Shown here: in pieces, positions 46,535 to 57,595 of the stretch
How positions within the stretch are numbered: the first letter of the stretch is position 1
Layout: every line of letters starts with the position of its first letter
Assembly (NCBI RefSeq): GCF_041080625.1
Contig: NZ_CP163518.1
Span: forward strand, 6,193,501 to 6,257,500
Direction: 5' to 3'
DNA length: 64,000 nucleotides
Source: Streptomyces sp. CG1
GTDB taxonomy: Bacteria > Actinomycetota > Actinomycetes > Streptomycetales > Streptomycetaceae
Position numbers and translations under genes: made by a program
The notes under the pieces: model-generated
What the model saw: the letters and a program-made list of their open reading frames with translations, nothing else
Database searches by the model: none
Told to the model about the DNA's origin: nothing

Positions 46535-46576
46535 CCGTTGCCCGGCGCTCTCCTTCGGGAGGGCGCCGGGCAACGG
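46535..46576 (+). terminator. Strong hairpin terminator of the nuo operon
   Basis: A 19-bp stem with one G-U (46535-46553 with 46558-46576) closes on a TTCG tetraloop. It starts 17 bases after nuoN and also lies beyond the stop of the converging Uma2-like gene, so it may serve both strands. Confidence 0.9.
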
Positions 46577-46589
46577 TGTGTTTCCAGGG

Positions 46590-47192
46590 TCACTGACTCC
46601 TGTCGCGGCGGGCCTTGATCTGGGTCAGGTCGAGGTCCACCGGGAACGGCACGTCCAGCTTCATACGCTCGCGGAAGATGCCGGTGCTGGTGTAGGTGCC
46701 GGTCGTCGGCTCCAGCTCGAAGACGTGCACCGCGGCTCGGCCCTTCTCGTTCTCGACCCGCCAGAAGTGGGGGATCTTGGCTCGGGCGTACTTCAGGGGC
46801 TTGGTCTCGCGGTCACGGGAGACGGAGTCCTCGGAGACGACCTCGATGGACAGGACGACCGATTCCACCGGGAAGCGGGTCTGGTACGGGTCCTCCACCA
46901 CGTCCGCCTGCACGACGACCACGTCTGGTTCGGGCCGGTTCTGGCTGTCGATGTCGATGGTGAACTCGCGGATGACCTCGAATTCCTCGGGCGCCAGCGA
47001 CTGGAGCTGCCATTCGAAGAAGCTCACAGCGCGTGAGTGAAAGAGGGTCTGCGGACTCACGAAGACCAGGCTCCCGTCGATCAATTCCGTGTGCGGAGGA
47101 AGATTCGGAAGCCGGTCCAGATCGTCGGCGGTCCAGCCGCCCTTCGGCGGCATCGGCCAGCTGGACGCGGACGCCTTCGGTGCGACGCTCAT
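46590..47192 (-). CDS. Uma2-family (DUF820) nuclease-like protein
   Basis: 200 residues with the Uma2/DUF820 pattern: an N-terminal GWTADDLDRLPNLPPHTELIDG, then a PD-(D/E)xK-like core with PEPDVVVV and VLSIEVVSEDS followed by a Lys in ETKPLKYARAKIPHFW. The family is restriction-endonuclease-like, but biological roles are mostly unknown and streptomycetes carry many copies. The ATG at 47192 is preferred over 47204 because GGGAG lies five bases upstream. Confidence 0.85.
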   Translation of the reverse strand: MSVAPKASASSWPMPPKGGWTADDLDRLPNLPPHTELIDGSLVFVSPQTLFHSRAVSFFEWQLQSLAPEEFEVIREFTIDIDSQNRPEPDVVVVQADVVEDPYQTRFPVESVVLSIEVVSEDSVSRDRETKPLKYARAKIPHFWRVENEKGRAAVHVFELEPTTGTYTSTGIFRERMKLDVPFPVDLDLTQIKARRDRSQ

Positions 47193-47403
47193 CAGTGCTC
47201 CCATGGGACGGAGTCTCGCCGGTGCATTCAGACTATCGGCCGGAAACGGGCAGGTCTCCCGCGAACATGTGAACGACGATCGTGTCCTTGACGTGGGCCA
47301 TCTCGGTGAGCCTGTGGATAACTCCGAGGCTGTCGGTCCGGACCCCTATCGTGGATGCAGCGGTCGAGAGACGACACACGGGGGACCGGCGGGGGACAGG
47401 ACG

Positions 47404-49386
<1,983 letters not shown>

Positions 49387-49443
49387 CCGACCGGACGTGG
49401 ACGACTGGCTTCAGCGGGCCAGTCCGAGGCGATGTGGGCGGCG

Positions 49444-52209
49444 TCACAGCCCTCGCGTCGCGTAAGCCCTGACGTCCGCGTCCGAGTCGGCTGTGGCCGT
49501 GGCGAGGGCCGCACGAGCCTCCTCCGTGAGCCGGTGCCGGGTCAGAGCCAGTACCGCGGCCTTGCGCACGTCGGCGTTCGGGTCGGCCAGCGCCTTGGCC
49601 AGGGCGGGTACGGCGGTCCCGGCGGCCGCGGCCGACAGCGCGGTGGCGGCACCGGAGCGGACCTGCCAGGCCGGGTCGGACAGGGCGGCGACGGCGCGGG
49701 CGGCGAGCGGGGCCGGGCAGCCGGTGCCGGCCAGCGCGGCCAGCGCGGCGCCGCGCACCAGCGGATCGGTGTCCTCGGTGAGCCGCTCCAGGGTGGCGGT
49801 GAGCAGCCCGCGATCGGCTTCGGTCAGGGGCGCCGAGCCGACGGAGGCCAAGGCCTTGGCCACGGTGACCCGGACCTCCCGGGAGGGATCGTCCGCGGCG
49901 CCCGCCAGCGGCCGGACCGCGTCGACGGAGACGAGCGCCCGTACGGCCTCGGTACGGACGGCGATGTCGGGGTCGTCCAGCGCTACCGCGAACACCCCGG
50001 CCTCGCCGAGCCGCAGGGCGCGCAGTACGTCGAGGGCGGCGGCACGGACCACCGGGTCGGCCGCGGCGAGGGCGCCGGTGAGGGCGGTGCCCAGGGCCGG
50101 CTCGGGCAGCAGGGTCTCGACCAGTTCGCGCAGTGAGGCAGCGGCGGTCGCGCGGACGCCGGTGTCGGGATCGGAAAGGGCTCGGGCCAGGGCCTGTCCG
50201 GTGCCGGGCGGCACGGTCTCGGTGAGAACCGAGACGGCCGTACGACGGACGGCGGGATCCGGGTCGGTCAAGTACGGCTCGAGCAGGCCGAGTTCGGGTT
50301 CCACCTCGGCGATCGCCAGCAGCTCCAGCAGCCGGGGCGAAGTGGTGCCCGGCGCGTCGGCCTGGTCGGCAGAGGCGGCGGCACGCGCGGACGTCGGTCC
50401 TGCGGCGACCGGGGCCACGTCACGCGACCCGGCCGTGGCCACGTGCTCGGGCTGGACCTCGCCGATCCGCCGGGAGGGACCGCCGACCGGCGCGAACTCC
50501 TCGACCGGGACCAGATACGGAGCCACGGGACGGGCCGTGAACTCCATCGCACCAGAGGGGGACTTGTGCAGATCGAGATGGTGGAACCAGGAGGTGTCGT
50601 CGCGCCCGGGGTGGTCGAGACGGTCGTGGTAGAGGCCCCAGCGGGACTCGGTGCGGGCGAGAGAGGCGCGGGCGGCCATCTCGGCGCAGTCCCGGATGAA
50701 GGTGACCTCGGCGCAGCGCATGAGCTCGTGCGGGGTGCGGGCGCCCATGGTGGCGATGTCGGCGCGCATCCGCTCGAAGGCATCCAGGGCGAGGGAGAGC
50801 CGCGCACCGGACTTCGGCGGTGCGACGTAGTCGTTCACGAAGCGGCGAAGTTTGTACTCGACCTGGGGCTGCGGCGGGCCGTCCGGGTTGCGCAGCGGGC
50901 GGTAGATCAGCTCGTGCGCCTCGCGGACCTGGTCCGCGGGAAGTTCACCTTCGTACGCCGTGTACTGGGCGGCGTCCGCGCCGGCGAGGTCGCCGAAGAC
51001 GAAGGCGCCGATCATGTAGTTGTGCGGGACGCAGGCAAGGTCCCCGGCGGCGTACAGGCGGGGGACGGTCGTACGGGCGTGGTCGTCGACGCGCACACCG
51101 GAGGCGGAGTGGCCGCCGCACAGGCCGATCTCGGAGATGTGCATCTCAACGTCGTGGGTGCGGTAGTCGTGCCCGCGCCCGGCGTGGAAGGTGCCCCGGG
51201 TGGGCCGCTCGGTGGAGTGCAGGATCGACTCCAGCGCGGAGACGGACTCCTCGGGGAGGTGGCTGAGCTTGAGGTAGACCGGGCCGCGGTCGCCGGCGAC
51301 CTCCGCGGCGAACTCGGCCATCATCTGACCGGACCAGTAGTCGGAGTCGACAAAGCGCTCGCCGTGCCGGTTGACCTGGTATCCGCCGAAGGGGTTGGCG
51401 ACATAGGCGCAGGCCGGGCCGTTGTAGTCCTTGATCAGCGGGTTGATCTGGAAGCACTCGATGCCGGTCAGCTCGGCGCCCGCGTGGTAGGCCATGGCGT
51501 ACCCGTCGCCGGCGTTGGTGGGGTTCTCGTAGGTGCCGTAGAGGTAGCCGGAAGCGGGCAGGCCGAGCCGGCCGCAGGCACCGGTCGCGAGGATGACCGC
51601 GCCCGCGCGGACGGTCACGAACGCGCCGGTACGGGTGTGGAAGCCGGCGGCGCCCACGGCCCGCCCCCCGGCGGTCAGGATCCGGACCGGCATCACCCGG
51701 TTCTCGATCCGGATCCGCTCCCGCATCTCGCGCCGCCGCAACTGCCGGTAGAGGACCTTTTTGACATCCTTGCCCTCTGGCATGGGCAGTACGTACGAGC
51801 CGGAGCGATGGACCTGGCGGACCGCGTACTCACCGTGCTCGTCCTTCTCGAACTTGACCCCGTACGACTCCAGCCGCTGGACCATCGCGAAACCGCGCGT
51901 GGCGGTCTGGCGGACGGTGGACTGGTCGACGATGCCGTCATTGGCGCGGGTGATCTCGGCGACGTAGTCGTCGGGTTCGGCGCGGCCCGGGACGACCGCG
52001 TTGTTGACGCCGTCCATGCCCATGGCGAGCGCGCCGGAGTGGCGGACGTGAGCCTTCTCCAGCAGCAGCACGTTCGCGCCGCGCTCGGCGGCGGTCAGGG
52101 CGGCCATGGTGCCGGCGGTGCCGCCGCCGATCACGAGGACGTCGCAGGTCAGCTCCCCGGCGTCGGTGACGGCGGGAATCTCCGAGGGAGTGGTGGCGGG
52201 GCTGGTCAC
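49444..52209 (-). CDS. AprA/fumarate-reductase-like flavoprotein fused to HEAT repeats
   Basis: 921 residues. Residues 1-570 or so are an FAD-dependent subunit of the succinate dehydrogenase/fumarate reductase/adenylylsulfate reductase group. The dinucleotide motif VIGGGTAGTMAALTAAERG begins at about residue 26, and the distal FAD segment is YAAGDLACVPHNYMIGAFVFGDLAG. After a Pro/Ala linker, residues from about 620 to 921 are a run of HEAT/PBS-lyase-type helical repeats (LxDPDxxVRxxAAxxL). The GTG at 52209 has AAAGG seven bases upstream. It is last in an operon with a ferredoxin and an ABC importer, pointing to oxidation or reduction of an imported compound. The substrate is unknown; sulfonate or other organosulfur is a guess from the transporter type. 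Confidence 0.85.
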   Translation of the reverse strand: MTSPATTPSEIPAVTDAGELTCDVLVIGGGTAGTMAALTAAERGANVLLLEKAHVRHSGALAMGMDGVNNAVVPGRAEPDDYVAEITRANDGIVDQSTVRQTATRGFAMVQRLESYGVKFEKDEHGEYAVRQVHRSGSYVLPMPEGKDVKKVLYRQLRRREMRERIRIENRVMPVRILTAGGRAVGAAGFHTRTGAFVTVRAGAVILATGACGRLGLPASGYLYGTYENPTNAGDGYAMAYHAGAELTGIECFQINPLIKDYNGPACAYVANPFGGYQVNRHGERFVDSDYWSGQMMAEFAAEVAGDRGPVYLKLSHLPEESVSALESILHSTERPTRGTFHAGRGHDYRTHDVEMHISEIGLCGGHSASGVRVDDHARTTVPRLYAAGDLACVPHNYMIGAFVFGDLAGADAAQYTAYEGELPADQVREAHELIYRPLRNPDGPPQPQVEYKLRRFVNDYVAPPKSGARLSLALDAFERMRADIATMGARTPHELMRCAEVTFIRDCAEMAARASLARTESRWGLYHDRLDHPGRDDTSWFHHLDLHKSPSGAMEFTARPVAPYLVPVEEFAPVGGPSRRIGEVQPEHVATAGSRDVAPVAAGPTSARAAASADQADAPGTTSPRLLELLAIAEVEPELGLLEPYLTDPDPAVRRTAVSVLTETVPPGTGQALARALSDPDTGVRATAAASLRELVETLLPEPALGTALTGALAAADPVVRAAALDVLRALRLGEAGVFAVALDDPDIAVRTEAVRALVSVDAVRPLAGAADDPSREVRVTVAKALASVGSAPLTEADRGLLTATLERLTEDTDPLVRGAALAALAGTGCPAPLAARAVAALSDPAWQVRSGAATALSAAAAGTAVPALAKALADPNADVRKAAVLALTRHRLTEEARAALATATADSDADVRAYATRGL

Positions 52210-52220
52210 CGGGGTGCCTT

Positions 52221-53012
52221 TCAGGAGCCGAGCGAGGTGAGGATGTCGCGGCGCAGGGCCACGCACGCGGGGGCGTCGACGGCCCCACGGTCGCGGGGCC
52301 CGGGTACGTCGCGGACGGCGGCCACCCGGCCGGAGCCGAGCAGGGCCACGCGGTCGCCGAGGAAGAGGGCCTCGTCCACGTCGTGCGTGACGAAAACGAC
52401 GGTCGCACCCGTTCCGCGCAACACCTCCACCAGCAGGTCCTGCATGCCGGAACGGGTCTGGGCGTCGAGGGCGCCGAAGGGCTCGTCCATGAGGACCGCG
52501 CGCGGGCTGTCCGCCAGCGCGCGGGCCAACTGGGCGCGCTGGCGCTGCCCGCCGGACACCCGGTGCGGCAACTGCCCCGCCTGCGCGCTGAGTCCGACAC
52601 GGGCGAGCCAGGCCTCGGACCGGGAACGGCGCTCGGAACGCGGTACGCCGCTGATGGCGAGCGGCAGTTCGACGTTCCCGCGCAAGGTGCGCCAGGGCAG
52701 TAGCGCGTCCTCCTGGAAGACCAGCGCACGGTCGGCCGACGGCTCGGTAAGCGGCACTCCGTCCACCTCGGCCGCGCCGCCCAGCGGGGGCAGCAGCCCG
52801 GCGAGGGTACGCAGCAGCGTGGACTTGCCGCAGCCCGAGGGGCCGACGACGGTGAGGATCTCGCCGGGGGAGACGTCCAGGTCGACGTCGTGCAGCACGG
52901 GCGCGTCCGGGCGGCCGAGCACGGCGGCCCGGAGGGTGAGCCGGGCACCGCGTGCGGTCTCCGACGCCGGCGTGGCGATGGGAGTGATGACAGTCTCAGA
53001 CGAGGTGGTCAT
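52221..53012 (-). CDS. ABC transporter ATPase, nitrate/sulfonate/taurine type
   Basis: 263 residues. Walker A is GPSGCGKSTLL, the Q-loop lies in VFQEDALLPW, the signature is VSGGQRQRAQLARAL, Walker B is AVLMDEPFGALD, and the switch is VTHDVDEA. This set matches SsuB/TauB/NrtD proteins. The start at 53012 has GGAG eight bases upstream and overlaps the permease gene by 17 bases. It energises the importer formed with the permease and the lipoprotein encoded upstream. Confidence 0.92.
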   Translation of the reverse strand: MTTSSETVITPIATPASETARGARLTLRAAVLGRPDAPVLHDVDLDVSPGEILTVVGPSGCGKSTLLRTLAGLLPPLGGAAEVDGVPLTEPSADRALVFQEDALLPWRTLRGNVELPLAISGVPRSERRSRSEAWLARVGLSAQAGQLPHRVSGGQRQRAQLARALADSPRAVLMDEPFGALDAQTRSGMQDLLVEVLRGTGATVVFVTHDVDEALFLGDRVALLGSGRVAAVRDVPGPRDRGAVDAPACVALRRDILTSLGS

Positions 53013-53910
53013 CGCGGGTCTCCTCGGTGTCCTTCTGGCCCTGCTGCTCGGGCTGGGTCTGGTGCTGGGAATCGCCGTCGGCGCGAATGTGGGCGGCGAC
53101 GGGCCTGGGCGCGCGGGTGCGGACACCGGGGACGTACGAGGCGCGGGGCAGCCAGCGGGTCAGGCGCCGGCCGAGGAGTTCCACGGCCGTGGAGGTGACC
53201 CAGCCGAGGACGCCGATCGTCACCATGCCGACGAAGACGCCGGGGTAGTTCACCACCGTGTAGTCCTGCCAGGTGCGGTAACCGACCCCGTACTGGCCGG
53301 AGATCATCTCGGCGGAGATCACGCAGATCCACGACACGCCGATGCCGACCGACAGTCCGCCGAAGATGCCGGGCAGCGCGCCTGGCAGCACGACCGAGCC
53401 GAGGATCCGCAGCCGTCCACCGCCCATGGTGCGCACCGCTTCCTCCCACACGGGAGTCAGCGCACGGACCGCGTGCCGGGTGGAGACCAGCACCGGGAAG
53501 AAGGCAGCGGTACAGGTGATGAAGACGATGCCCTGCTCGTTGGAGGGGAAGAGAAGGATCGCGACCGGGACGAGGGCGATCGCCGGGATCGGGCGGATCA
53601 CCTCCAGGACCGGGCCGAGCAGATCCTCGGCGAGGCGCGAGCGGGCCACGAGCACGCCGATCGCCACGCCCAGGACGGCGGCCAGCACGAAGCCGGTGAG
53701 GATCCGGGTGAGGCTGTCGATGAGGTCGGTCCAGTAGTCGCCGCCGGAGACCCGGCCGGCGAAGGCGCGTGCCACGTCGGCGACGGTAGGAAACTGCGAG
53801 AAACGCAGCCACAGGTCGACGTCCAGGCTGGTCAGCAACTGCCACAGGCCGAGGAAAGCGGCCAGGGAAGCCGTCCGCAGCGCATACCGGGCCAGCGGCC
53901 GCCGTGTCAT
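52996..53910 (-). CDS. ABC transporter permease, SsuC/TauC type
   Basis: 304 residues, about six membrane helices, with the EAA-type coupling loop EEAVRTMGGGRLRILGSVVLPGALPGIFGG. The C-terminal 40 residues are hydrophilic (Gln/Asp/His) and overlap the ATPase gene. ATG at 53910 overlaps the upstream stop (ATGA). Partner of the binding lipoprotein and ATPase. Confidence 0.92.
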   Translation of the reverse strand: MTRRPLARYALRTASLAAFLGLWQLLTSLDVDLWLRFSQFPTVADVARAFAGRVSGGDYWTDLIDSLTRILTGFVLAAVLGVAIGVLVARSRLAEDLLGPVLEVIRPIPAIALVPVAILLFPSNEQGIVFITCTAAFFPVLVSTRHAVRALTPVWEEAVRTMGGGRLRILGSVVLPGALPGIFGGLSVGIGVSWICVISAEMISGQYGVGYRTWQDYTVVNYPGVFVGMVTIGVLGWVTSTAVELLGRRLTRWLPRASYVPGVRTRAPRPVAAHIRADGDSQHQTQPEQQGQKDTEETRDDHLV

Positions 53911-55250
53911 GAGGCCCGCTCCAGAGCCTCGCGGTACGACACGGTGCGGGCGCCGCGGTGGGTGGTGACGTAGGCCTGCGCGGTCGCAGGGGTGACGAAG
54001 GGGAGCAGCCGGCTGCCGTCGACCACCCAGAGCGCCTTGTCGGCGAACCACAGGGTGCCGGTGGTGGCGTCCGGCACGTAGGCGGCGCGGATGCCGTTCC
54101 AGTGCCCGGCCACGTATGCCAGCAGCTCATTCGCGGACTTGAAGGAGACGGTCTTCTCGCCGGCCTTGGGCCACACCTCACTCGCGGCCGGCGCGGGTGA
54201 CGCGTTGAGCTGCTGGGTGTACGAGGCGCCGAGGGCCTTCTTGACGTACTGGTCGTCGACGAAGGAGTCCACATCGATGTCGCCGGTCAGCTTGGCGGCC
54301 TTCAGTACGGAGACGTCCTGCTTCAGCGCGGAGACGAGCTGCGGCTTGACGGCCGGGTCGAAGGCGGCGATGCCGTGGGCGCCGTTGTAGAGGTAGACGA
54401 CCTCGGGGGGCAGGCCCGTGGCCTCGGCGACCTTCTTGGCGGCGGCGACGGGGTGCGTGTTGAGGTAGTCCGTCGCCTCCTTTTGGGCCTTGAGGAAGGC
54501 CTCCAGGACGGCCGGGTGCTGCTTGGCGAAGTCCTCGCGGGCGGTGACCCCGTGGAAGGTGGGCAGGTTCAGCTGGGCGCCGTCGTACAGAGCCTTCGCC
54601 TCGCCCTGGTAGGCGAGCAGGCCCGGCCAGGCGACGAACTGTGACAGGGCGTCCACGCTGCCGGCGGAGAGCGCGGAGGCGCCCACGGCAGGCTGCTGGT
54701 TGAGTTTGGAGATGCCCTTGTCGGGATCGATGCCGGCGTGCTGCAGGGCCCGTACGAGGGTGCCGTCGGCGGCGGAGCCGACGCTCGTGGAGACCTTCTT
54801 GCCCTTCAGGTCCTCAAGGCTGGTGAGTTTCGAATCGGGCGCGGTGACGACGGTGTTGAGGCCGCCGCGCAGGTTGTAGCCGGTCACCGAGACCAAGCGG
54901 GTGGGGTGGCCGAGCTGCTTGCCGCGGGCGGCGTTGAGCAGCAGCGGGAAGTCGCCCATCGAGCCGATGTCGATCTTGCCGGCTGTCATCTGGGCGGTGA
55001 TCGGGGCGCCGGTGGCGTAGTCCTGCCAGTCGACCTTGTAGGTGTGTCCGTCGTGCAGGGAGTTGAGCTGCTTCTCGAAGGAGCCGAGGGAGCGCAGCAG
55101 GGTACCTGCGGTGACGGTGTTGATGGTCCTGGACTGGTAGCCGACGGTCACGGTGATCGTGGAGCCGCTGCCCGCCTCGGCACTGCCGCCGCAGGCGGAC
55201 AGGGAGAGGAGGAGTACGGCTGCCGATGCGGTAACTGCCGTTCGTTTCAT
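53907..55250 (-). CDS. ABC substrate-binding lipoprotein with C-terminal NosL-like domain
   Basis: 447 residues. The lipoprotein signal ends LLLSLSAC, and the SsuA/TauA/NMT1-type binding domain follows (about 30-365; VTVGYQSRTINTVTAG, GSMGDFPLLLNAARG, KKVSTSVGSAADGTLVRAL). Residues 368-447 are extra: ANELLAYVAGHWNGIRAAYV, TLWFADKALWVVDGS, LPFVTPATAQAYVTTHRGAR. This order resembles the second half of NosL copper-binding proteins, although the NosL Cys-Gly-Met ligand motif is not present. Typical binding proteins of this class are about 320 residues, so the extension is real. It is coupled to the permease by ATGA. The ligand is unknown. Confidence 0.85.
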   Translation of the reverse strand: MKRTAVTASAAVLLLSLSACGGSAEAGSGSTITVTVGYQSRTINTVTAGTLLRSLGSFEKQLNSLHDGHTYKVDWQDYATGAPITAQMTAGKIDIGSMGDFPLLLNAARGKQLGHPTRLVSVTGYNLRGGLNTVVTAPDSKLTSLEDLKGKKVSTSVGSAADGTLVRALQHAGIDPDKGISKLNQQPAVGASALSAGSVDALSQFVAWPGLLAYQGEAKALYDGAQLNLPTFHGVTAREDFAKQHPAVLEAFLKAQKEATDYLNTHPVAAAKKVAEATGLPPEVVYLYNGAHGIAAFDPAVKPQLVSALKQDVSVLKAAKLTGDIDVDSFVDDQYVKKALGASYTQQLNASPAPAASEVWPKAGEKTVSFKSANELLAYVAGHWNGIRAAYVPDATTGTLWFADKALWVVDGSRLLPFVTPATAQAYVTTHRGARTVSYREALERAS

Positions 55251-55264
55251 GGTGGTTGTCCCTC

Positions 55265-55492
55265 TCACCGCAGCAGGTAGGGCATGTTGACCGTGACGGC
55301 TCCGGTGGGGCAGCGGGCCGCGCAGGGGCCGCAGTACCAGCACTCGTCGACGTGCATGTACGCCTTGCCGTTGCTCTCGTCGATGGCGAGGGAGTCCAGC
55401 GGGCACATGTCCACGCAGAGGGTGCAGCCGTCGATGCACTTCGACTCGTCGATGGTCACGGGCACGTCGGCCCGCTGGGGCGCCAAGGGCAT
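55265..55492 (-). CDS. Two-cluster [4Fe-4S] ferredoxin (AprB/2[4Fe-4S] type)
   Basis: 75 residues. The cluster motifs are Cys19-x3-Cys23-x2-Cys26-x3-Cys30-Pro and Cys51-x2-Cys54-x2-Cys57-x3-Cys61-Pro. The first motif's x3 spacing recalls AprB, the iron-sulfur partner of adenylylsulfate reductase. ATG at 55492 with GGAGA upstream. It lies 14 bases before the binding-protein gene in the same operon as the AprA-like flavoprotein, so it is the probable electron carrier for that enzyme. Confidence 0.9.
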   Translation of the reverse strand: MPLAPQRADVPVTIDESKCIDGCTLCVDMCPLDSLAIDESNGKAYMHVDECWYCGPCAARCPTGAVTVNMPYLLR

Positions 55493-55539
55493 GGCTGTCT
55501 CCAGGAAACGTGCAGGCAGGGATGTGTGCCGGCGGATGG

Positions 55540-56340
55540 CTACGACCGGTGGAGCAGGCCGCTCATGGTGATCCGGTCGCCGCGGAAGCGGATGAACTCC
55601 AGGTCGACGGGGCGGCCGTCGGCGAGGTGCGTGAGGCGTTCCAGCATCAGTACGGCGGCGCCGCGCGGGGCCTGGAGCACGGCGGCGGAGTGGGTGTCCG
55701 CGTTCACCGCCTCCAGGGTGATCTCGGCGTGGCCGAGGCGCTGGCCGGTGATGCCCTCCAAGAGGCGGAAGACATCGGTGTTCTCCAGGTCGGCGCCGAG
55801 CAGGGCGGTGCCGATGTCGAGCGGGATGTAGGTGAGGTCGAGGGAGAGGGGGAGGCCGTTCAGGCGGCGCAGGCGCTCGATGTAGAGGACATCGGCGCCG
55901 GCGGGGACGCGGAGGCGGTCGGCCACCGGGGCGGGTGCGGGGGCGGGGGCCATCGTGCGGACCTCGTTGGTGACGCGTCCGTGTTCGCGGAGGGTTTCCG
56001 CGAGGCCCAGCAGACGGTCGAGCCCGTGCGGGTACTTCTGGGCGACGACCACGGTGCCGACTCCGGGCAGCCGTTCCACCAGCCCTTCGGTTCTGAGGAG
56101 GTCCAGGGCCTGGCGGATGGTGTTGCGGGAGGCGCGGTAGTCGACGGAGAGAGTCGACTCGTGGGGGAGGGGGCCGTTCTGGAAGGCGCCGGTGAGGATC
56201 TGGTGGCGCAGCAGGTCGGCGAGTTGCCGGGCCCGGTCCGCACGCAGCCGGCGACGCGTGCGGTGGGCGGCGACGGTGGTCGCGGCGCCCTGACCGGCGT
56301 GGTCGCGGGGGCGGTCGGTGGGTGGCATGGCTGGAACCAT
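55540..56340 (-). CDS. GntR-family (HutC/UTRA) transcriptional regulator
   Basis: About 266 residues. An N-terminal GntR winged helix (LADLLRHQILTGAFQNGPLPHE, YRASRNTIRQALDLLRTEGLVERLPGVGTVV) is followed by a UTRA ligand-binding domain (RVPAGADVLYIERLRRLNGLPLSLDLTYIP). It lies 47 bases upstream of the ferredoxin in the same direction, so it probably controls this operon in response to the imported compound. The start is uncertain: ATG codons at 56340 and 56328 are both possible and neither has a good ribosome site. Confidence 0.88.
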   Translation of the reverse strand: MVPAMPPTDRPRDHAGQGAATTVAAHRTRRRLRADRARQLADLLRHQILTGAFQNGPLPHESTLSVDYRASRNTIRQALDLLRTEGLVERLPGVGTVVVAQKYPHGLDRLLGLAETLREHGRVTNEVRTMAPAPAPAPVADRLRVPAGADVLYIERLRRLNGLPLSLDLTYIPLDIGTALLGADLENTDVFRLLEGITGQRLGHAEITLEAVNADTHSAAVLQAPRGAAVLMLERLTHLADGRPVDLEFIRFRGDRITMSGLLHRS

Positions 56341-56460
56341 ACCGATGCGGTAGGGAAAGCCGTGTTGCTGAAGTGTTGCGCCAGGTGCGGGAGCCCTGGG
56401 CGCGTGGCTGAGCTGTGGCTTTCCGTCCGGGGCGGGAAGATCTGCCACCCGGTGGGACGG

Positions 56461-57399
56461 TCAGGACAGTGCCGTCAGCCCCGGAGCGAACGTGATCAGG
56501 AGCGGCAGCAGCGGCACCAGGGCGGCCACCGTCGTCGTCAGGGCCCGGTGCCGGCGCAGCAGCCGGGGCGGCGGCTCCAGCAGGCGGTTCACGCGCTCGC
56601 CGAGCAGGCGGCGGCTGGAGTCGCAGGACAGGACGCCCCGGTGCTGGTTCAGCTCGATCAGCGCGAGGGCCGTGGTGAGGTGTCCGCAGCGGCGGGACGC
56701 CGTGTCGTCGGCGGCCAGCTCGACCAGGCGGTGCGTCTGGTCGCAGAAGTGCGCGAACAGCGGCACGCGCGGGAAGCCGGTGGCGAGCGCCGTGGACAGA
56801 TGCAGCAGCCAGTCGTGGTGGGCACGCGCGTGCCCGCGTTCGTGGGTGAGGACGGCGTCCAACTGGTGGTCGGTGAGGCGCTGCAGCGCCCCCGTGGTGA
56901 CGACCAGCTGCGGCGGGTGTCCCGGCATCCACCAGGCGTCCGGGTACTCGTCCTCCAGCACCAGCATGGGGCCGCGTGCCGTCGGCAGCCCGGCCGGCAG
57001 GTCGGGGGCGCGCTCACGCAGTTGCGCGCGGGCCTGGCCGCGGCTGCGGCGTGCCTCGACGAGTTCCCGGGCCAGCATCGCGGTCGTCCAGGCCGCCCCG
57101 CAGGCCAGCAGCACGGTGAGGGTGGCGGCCCACACCGGTGCGGAGGAGAGGTCGTAGGCGGCGGTGACGGAGGGCGGCGCGGGGGCGAACACGCGGTCTC
57201 GTACGGTGTGGAAGACGGCCGCCGTGCCCAGCGTCAGGGCGGCCAGGCAGCACAGCAGGACGGTGGCGACCAGGCACTGCCACACCCACAGCGCGACCAC
57301 GGGTTCCCGGTCGGGCCAGGCGGCACGGGTCAGCGCGCGCGGTGCCGGCAGGGCGGCCGTCAGGGCGACGACGCTCAGCAGGAGCAGGCAGACGGTCAT
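56461..57399 (-). CDS. M56-family membrane metallopeptidase
   Basis: 312 residues. Several membrane helices (MTVCLLLLSVVALTAALPAP, LWVWQCLVATVLLCCLAALTL, LTVLLACGAAWTTAMLA) flank a cytoplasmic zinc peptidase site DAVLTHERGHARAHHDWLL, which is the HExxH form HERGH, and a downstream ELAADDTA helix. M56 proteins (BlaR1/MecR1 relatives) cut repressors after a surface signal. The usual BlaI/MecI repressor is not adjacent here; the nearest regulator is the broken GntR gene. ATG at 57399. Confidence 0.88.
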   Translation of the reverse strand: MTVCLLLLSVVALTAALPAPRALTRAAWPDREPVVALWVWQCLVATVLLCCLAALTLGTAAVFHTVRDRVFAPAPPSVTAAYDLSSAPVWAATLTVLLACGAAWTTAMLARELVEARRSRGQARAQLRERAPDLPAGLPTARGPMLVLEDEYPDAWWMPGHPPQLVVTTGALQRLTDHQLDAVLTHERGHARAHHDWLLHLSTALATGFPRVPLFAHFCDQTHRLVELAADDTASRRCGHLTTALALIELNQHRGVLSCDSSRRLLGERVNRLLEPPPRLLRRHRALTTTVAALVPLLPLLITFAPGLTALS

Positions 57400-57595
57400 G
57401 CCGGGGCTCCGGTTCCTGGTCGGAGAGTTGTGCGGGTGCCAGGTGGTGCGGGGCGATGCGCCGAGGGCGCGTCGCGTGGTGCGTGTCCGCCCAGTATGAC
57501 GGTGAGGGGCGGCGGGAGTCAGGTCTCGGCAGTGATCCTTCCCGCGGTTCCCGCTGCCTGCTCTCCAGCAGTCCGGGCTGCCCGTCCCAGGGGGC

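Noticed and set aside
50443..53973. 1176-codon plus-strand open frame
   Set aside because: It lies antisense to the flavoprotein, ATPase and permease genes, which have clear family motifs. Long antisense frames are a normal effect of high GC third positions.
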